A stretch of DNA of 64,000 bases from Acanthosoma haemorrhoidale (taxonomy: Eukaryota; Arthropoda; Insecta; Hemiptera; Acanthosomatidae): the NCBI GenBank assembly GCA_930367205.1, contig OV884014.1, positions 73,077,104 through 73,141,103 on the forward strand, in the 5' to 3' direction. The position numbers were made by a program, and so were the translations under genes. The notes below the pieces were generated by a model. That model was not told where the DNA came from, made no database searches, and saw only the letters and a program-made list of their open reading frames with translations. The stretch's first letter is position 1. Each line of letters starts with the position of its first letter. Below are positions 60,701 through 64,000 of the stretch, piece after piece.

Positions 60701-63700
60701 TGTTGGTAAAACTGATTTGACTGGTTCTTCTGGTGTTTTCTCTACTTTGACTGGAATCTTCTCTTTCATTTCTTCCTCTGGTGACAATTTTTCTACAGTA
60801 GTAGTTACTTTTCTTAATACCGTAATTTCTTCAACTAACCCCTCTTCGCTTACGAGTAGTGGAGATTTCGGTGGTGAAAGTGATCTCTCCTTGACAAGTT
60901 CTGTTGGTTTCTCCTTCTTCGGGGACACCTCTTTTTCTATCTCCTCCTTCACAGGGCTAACCATTTCTTTCTCGTCTTTTACTGGTATTTTCTCGATATC
61001 TTCAGTTGTCGGTGGAAGAGATTCTGTCGGTGATATTACAGGTTCTCCAAGTTTTTCTTCTGGTGTTTTAGCTACTTTAGGAGGCATCAATTCTTTCAAT
61101 GACTCGGGCGGGGATATTTTTTCTACAATCGTAGTTTCCTTAGAAATGAATTCTACCCTTTCTTCGATTATTTCCTCTTTGCTCACGAGTAGTGGTGATT
61201 TCGGAGGTGAAGGTGTCGGTTCCTTGACCAATTCATACGGTTTCTCCTTCTCTGGTGAAACCTCTTTCTCCGGGGATACCTCCTTTTCTTTCTCCACTTT
61301 GGGTGGAGTGGGTAGAGGTTTATCAGTGGTTACAGTGATCCGTTCTTCTAGTGTGATAACTTGAGCTGTTGGCGAAGGGGATTTGGTTGGTGAGCTAACG
61401 GAATCTTCTGGCGTTTTAGCTACTTTATCAGGAACGGTTTCTTTCAACAGCTCTTCCGTACAAATTTTTTCTGCTGATGTTGTCACCTTTGTGATTTGAA
61501 CTAGTTCAGCTGTTTCCTCAACTAGCCCCTCTTTGCTTACTAGTAGCGGTGATTTTGTAGGTGAAGGAGACGGTTCCTCGACCAACTCTGTCGGTTTCTC
61601 CTTTTCGGGGGACACCTCTTTTTCAATATCATCAGTTGTTGGTAAAACTGATTTGACTGGTTCTTCTGGTGTTTTCTCTACTTTGACTGGAATCGCCTCT
61701 TTCATTTCTTCCTCTGGTGACAATTTTTCTACAGTAGTAGTTACTTTTCTTAATACCGTAATTTCTTCAACTAACCCCTCTTCGCTTACGAGTAGTGGAG
61801 ATTTCGGTGGTGAAAGTGATCTCTCCTTGACAAGTTCTGTTGGTTTCTCCTTCTTCGGGGACACCTCTTTTTCTATCTCTTCCTTCACAGGGCTAACCAT
61901 TTCTTTCTCGTCTTTTACTGGTATTTTCTCGATATCTTCAGTTGTCGGTGGAAGAGATTCTGTCGGTGATATCACAGGTTCTCCAAGTTTTTCTTCTGGT
62001 GTTTTAGCTACTTTAGGAGGCATCAATTCTTTCAATGACTCGGGCGGGGATATTTTTTCTACAATCGTTGTTTCCTTAGAAATGAATTCTACCCTTTCTA
62101 CTATTATTTCCTCTTTGCTCACGAGTAGTGGTGATTTCGGAAGTGAAGGTGTCGGTTCCTTGACCAATTCATACGGTTTCTCCTTCTCTGGTGAAACCTC
62201 TTTCTCCGGGGATACCTCCTTTTCTTTCTCCACTTTGGGTGGAGTGGGTAGAGGTTTATCAGTGGTTACAGTGATCCGTTCTTCTAGTGTGATAACTTGA
62301 GCTGTTGGCGAAGGGGATTTGGTTGGTGAGCTAACGGAATCTTCTGGCGTTTTAGCTACTTTATCAGGAACGGTTTCTTTCAACAGCTCTTCCGTACAAA
62401 TTTTTTCTGCTGATGTTGTCACCTTTGTGATTTGAACTAGTTCAGCTGTTTCCTCAACTAGCCCCTCTTTGCTTACTAGTAGCGGTGATTTTGTAGGTGA
62501 AGGAGACGGTTCCTCGACCAACTCTGTCGGTTTCTCCTTTTCGGGGGACACCTCTTTTTCAATATCATCAGTTGTTGGTAAAACTGATTTGACTGGTTCT
62601 TCTGGTGTTTTCTCTACTTTGACTGGAATCTTCTCTTTCATTTCTTCCTCTGGTGACAATTTTTCTACAGTAGTAGTTACTTTTCTTAATACCGTAATTT
62701 CTTCAACTAACCCCTCTTCGCTTACGAGTAGTGGAGATTTCGGTGGTGAAAGTGATCTCTCCTTTACAAGTTCTGTTGGTTTCTCCTTCTTCGGGGACAC
62801 CTCTTTTTCTATCTCTTCCTTCACAGGGCTAACCATTTCTTTCTCGTCTTTTACTGGTATTTTCTCGATATCTTCAGTTGTCGGTGGAAGAGATTCTGTC
62901 GGTGATATTACAGGTTCTCCAAGTTTTTCTTCTGGTGTTTTAGCTACTTTAGGAGGCATCAATTCTTTCAATGACTCGGGCGGGGATATTTTTTCTACAA
63001 TCGTAGTTTCCTTAGAAATGAATTCTACCGTTTCTTCGATTATTTCCTCTTTGCTCACGAGTAGTGGTGATTTCGGAGGTGAAGGTGTCGGTTCCTTGAC
63101 CAATTCATACGGTTTCTCCTTCTCTGGTAAAACCTCTTTCTCCGGGGATACCTCCTTTTCTTTCTCTACTTTGGGTGGAGTGGGTAGAGGTTTATCAGTG
63201 GTTACAGTGATCCGTTCTTCTAGTGTGATAACTTGAGCTGTTGGCGAAGGGGATTTGGTTGGTGAGCTAACGGAATCTTCTGGCGTTTTAGCTACTTTAT
63301 CAGGAACGGTTTCTTTCAACAGCTCTTCCGTACAAATTTTTTCTGCTGATGTTGTCACCTTTGTGATTTGAACTAGTTCAGCTGTTTCCTCAACTAGCCC
63401 CTCTTTGCTTACTAGTAGCGGTGATTTTGTAGGTGAAGGAGACGGTTCCTCGACCAACTCTGTCGGTTTCTCCTTTTCGGGGGACACCTCTTTTTCAATA
63501 TCATCAGTTGTTGGTAAAACTGATTTGACTGGTTCTTCTGGTGTTTTCTCTACTTTGACTGGAATCTTCTCTTTCATTTCTTCCTCTGGTGACAATTTTT
63601 CTACAGTAGTAGATACTTTTCTTAATACCGTAATTTCTTCAACTAACCCCTCTTCGCTTACGAGTAGTGGAGATTTCGGTGGTGAAAGTGATCTCTCCTT

Positions 63701-64000
63701 GACAAGTTCTGTTGGTTTCTCCTTCTTCGGGGACACCTCTTTTTCTATCTCTTCCTTCACAGGGCTAACCATTTCTTTCTCGTCTTTTACTGGTATTTTC
63801 TCGATATCTTCAGTTGTCGGTGGAAGAGATTCTGTCGGTGATATTACAGGTTCTCCAAGTTTTTCTTCTGGTGTTTTAGCTACTTTAGGAGGCATCAATT
63901 CTTTCAATGACTCGGGCGGGGATATTTTTTCTACAATCGTAGTTTCCTTAGAAATGAAATCTACCCTTTCTTCGATTATTTCCTCTTTGCTCACGAGTAG
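12647..64000 (-). CDS. Giant exon of a repeat-bearing disordered protein (partial, 5' end outside window)
   Basis: One reading frame stays open from the right edge to a TAA at 12619-12617. There is no true start: the frame is already open at 64000, inside a repeat module, and its first apparent initiator is only an internal GTG (Val). The coding exon probably ends at 12647, where CAG is followed by GTACAT. In view are about 16,074 residues of 312-residue tandem units, then 1,043 unique residues. By hand count a unit is 20% Glu, 14% Pro, 14% Lys, 10% Thr and 9% Ser, with net charge near -23, no Trp, one Cys, one Tyr and one Phe. No signal peptide, membrane segment, ankyrin, Ig, kinase or CH domain is visible. 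Proline-directed kinase sites (KSP, SPEK, TPEE) abound. By analogy with giant ankyrins, Futsch and neurofilament tails, a cytoskeletal spacer or scaffold role in neurons or muscle is plausible. This is inference; the family is not identified. Confidence 0.9.
15269..15307 (-). other. Cysteine cluster CxxCxCx4CxC within the giant protein
   Basis: Five cysteines fall within 13 residues (CDKCECKVSNCNC) in a protein that otherwise has almost none outside the single Cys per unit. The spacing could bind a metal ion or form a redox patch. It does not match a named zinc-finger class that I recognise. Confidence 0.5.
15920..16252 (-). repeat. Module C of the 312-residue unit (111 residues), reference copy
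   Basis: Last module of the reference unit. It starts KEEIIEE, contains VEFISKETTIVEK (the only Phe), ISPPESLKELMPPK, AKTPEEK, PVISPTESLPP, TEDIEKIPVKDEKE, VSPVKEEIEKEVSPKKEKP and ends LSPPKSPLLVS. It has seven Ser/Thr-Pro sites. The EIEKEVSPKKEKPTELVKE stretch matches DIEKEVSPEKEKPTELVEE of module A, which is the clearest evidence that A and C share an ancestor. Confidence 0.85.
16253..16606 (-). repeat. Module B of the 312-residue unit (118 residues), reference copy
   Basis: Middle module of the reference unit. It starts KEGLVEETAELVQ, contains the only cysteine of the unit (AEKICTEELL), then KVAKTPEDS, SSPTKSPSPTA, LEERITVTTDK, LPTPPKVEK, a doubled EVSPEK, KPYELVKEP (the only Tyr) and ends PPKSPLLVS. 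It has ten Ser/Thr-Pro sites, the densest of the three modules. In six copies it carries a linked variant (IAVTTDK with YELVMGPTPS) that marks a unit subtype. Confidence 0.85.
16607..16855 (-). repeat. Module A of the 312-residue unit (83 residues), reference copy
   Basis: First module of the most C-terminal complete unit, used here as reference. It starts at EEGLVEEITVLRK, carries LSPEEEMKE, VEKTPEEPVK and TTDDIEKEVSPEKEKP, and ends PSPSPTKSPLLVS. It has six Ser/Thr-Pro sites. It aligns with modules B and C at both ends (xEGLVEE at the start, KSPLLVS at the end) and around the central K(V/A)xKTPE, so the three modules probably come from one ancestor. A partial copy of this module (15778-15919) forms the C-terminal edge of the array. 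Confidence 0.85.
16607..24094 (-). repeat. Duplicated 4-unit block (3,744 bp) inside the array
   Basis: Three rare variants recur exactly 3,744 bp (4 x 936) apart. These are caattgtcgg at 17011 and 20755, ttcaagtaac (caagt at 17776 and 21520) and tgtctgtgg at 17951 and 21695. The units around 17.5 kb and 21.3 kb also share the GGTAAAAG and MGPTPS variants. This supports duplication of a four-unit segment. The outer limits are approximate because the surrounding copies are nearly identical. Confidence 0.75.
40100..49600 (-). repeat. Dimeric higher-order stretch, 1,872-bp period
   Basis: In this stretch the MKE(K/T)IPVK position alternates unit by unit between Lys (tcttctc on the plus strand) and Thr (tcgtctc), from about 40.2 to 49.5 kb. 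The VITLEER to DITLEER change (tatctt on the plus strand) occurs at 41701, 43573 and 45445, exactly 1,872 bp apart. A tttcttctt variant at about 41.5, 43.4 and 45.3 kb follows the same spacing. A two-unit block was therefore amplified here. Limits are approximate. Confidence 0.8.

Larger units (their letters stand above)
15778..64000 (-). repeat. Coding tandem array of a 936-bp unit, 51 complete copies plus end fragments
   Basis: Complete units tile 15920-63655 with a period of exactly 936 bp. A 142-bp partial module (15778-15919) lies on the C-terminal side, and 345 bp of a further unit (63656-64000) reaches the window edge, so the array continues outside. Every landmark recurs at exact multiples of 936; I found no length variant. 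Neighbouring units differ by only a few substitutions, many of them shared between non-adjacent units. Recurrent variable residues include MKE(K/T/A)IPVK, KE(M/I)VSPV, DK(P/T)LPTP, YELV(KE/MG)PTPS and KIS(P/R)PESL. Uniform length and high identity point to ongoing unequal exchange or gene conversion under selection for an open frame. Copy number may be misjudged by assembly. Confidence 0.97.

Noticed and set aside
15726..63236. About 50 plus-strand frames of 255 codons, one per unit (Ser/Gly-rich), with ATG or alternative starts
   Set aside because: They lie opposite the repeat units and recur only because the unit recurs. Their open state follows from Glu/Lys/Pro/Val codons read in reverse, and their composition is unnatural. 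No splice, promoter or poly(A) pattern supports them.
63989..63994. Start codon for the giant protein at the right edge
   Set aside because: The codon is GTG inside KSPLLVS-KEE, a normal internal repeat junction. The frame is open at the edge, so the true start lies outside the window.
15778..64000. CRISPR array or satellite DNA
   Set aside because: A 936-bp period with no short repeat-spacer structure, and a frame kept open through all copies; this is coding repeat, not CRISPR or simple satellite.
12617..64000. Titin or other Ig/FnIII muscle giant
   Set aside because: No Ig, FnIII or kinase domain signatures. The repeats are disordered Glu/Lys/Pro/Ser/Thr sequence without the Trp and Cys pattern of Ig folds.

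Overview
The window is AT-rich eukaryotic DNA. It is dominated by the 3' half of one gene on the minus strand, read from the right edge towards the left. The flanks are AT-rich, the coding blocks are joined by GT-AG splice sites, and there are no operons, bacterial genes or ribosome binding sites. An arthropod, probably an insect, is my best guess from the style of the gene (a giant, low-complexity, cytoskeleton-like exon in AT-rich DNA). Nothing in the sequence proves the clade, and a nematode-like or other invertebrate source is not excluded.

Layout in transcription order (right to left). (1) 64000-12647: one uninterrupted coding exon of at least 51.35 kb (about 17,118 codons in view), whose 5' end lies outside the window. 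Of this, 64000-15778 is a tandem array of a 936-bp (312-residue) unit: 51 complete units plus a fragment at each end, with no indel and no stop codon. Each unit holds three diverged modules of 83, 118 and 111 residues, so the array is a coding higher-order repeat. (2) 15777-12647: a 1,043-residue non-repetitive C-terminal segment rich in Ser, Thr, Lys and Arg, with TPEKK/TPERR sites and a small Cys cluster. (3) 12646-7995: an intron-like AT-rich stretch holding a possible relic repeat. (4) 7994-6004: a 663-codon acidic exon with nine TDxE motifs. It either ends at a nearby TAA with an AATAAA signal or is spliced onwards. (5) 3827-3762: a well-formed 66-nt exon whose phase matches the previous donor. 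(6) 3761-1: mostly non-coding, with doubtful last-exon candidates, a perfect 12-bp hairpin and a (TC)n microsatellite.

The product would be a huge, intrinsically disordered, negatively charged protein with about 23 Ser/Thr-Pro sites per unit, over 1,100 in view. By composition (Ser/Thr/Glu/Pro/Lys-rich repeats) it resembles the extended regions of giant ankyrins (C. elegans UNC-44 AO13, Drosophila Ank2-L/XL), Futsch/MAP1B and neurofilament tails. I see no folded domain that decides between these, so no gene symbol is given. The main novelty is the size and internal history of the array. Shared variants spaced at exact multiples of 936 bp show repeated duplication of 1-, 2-, 3- and 4-unit blocks.
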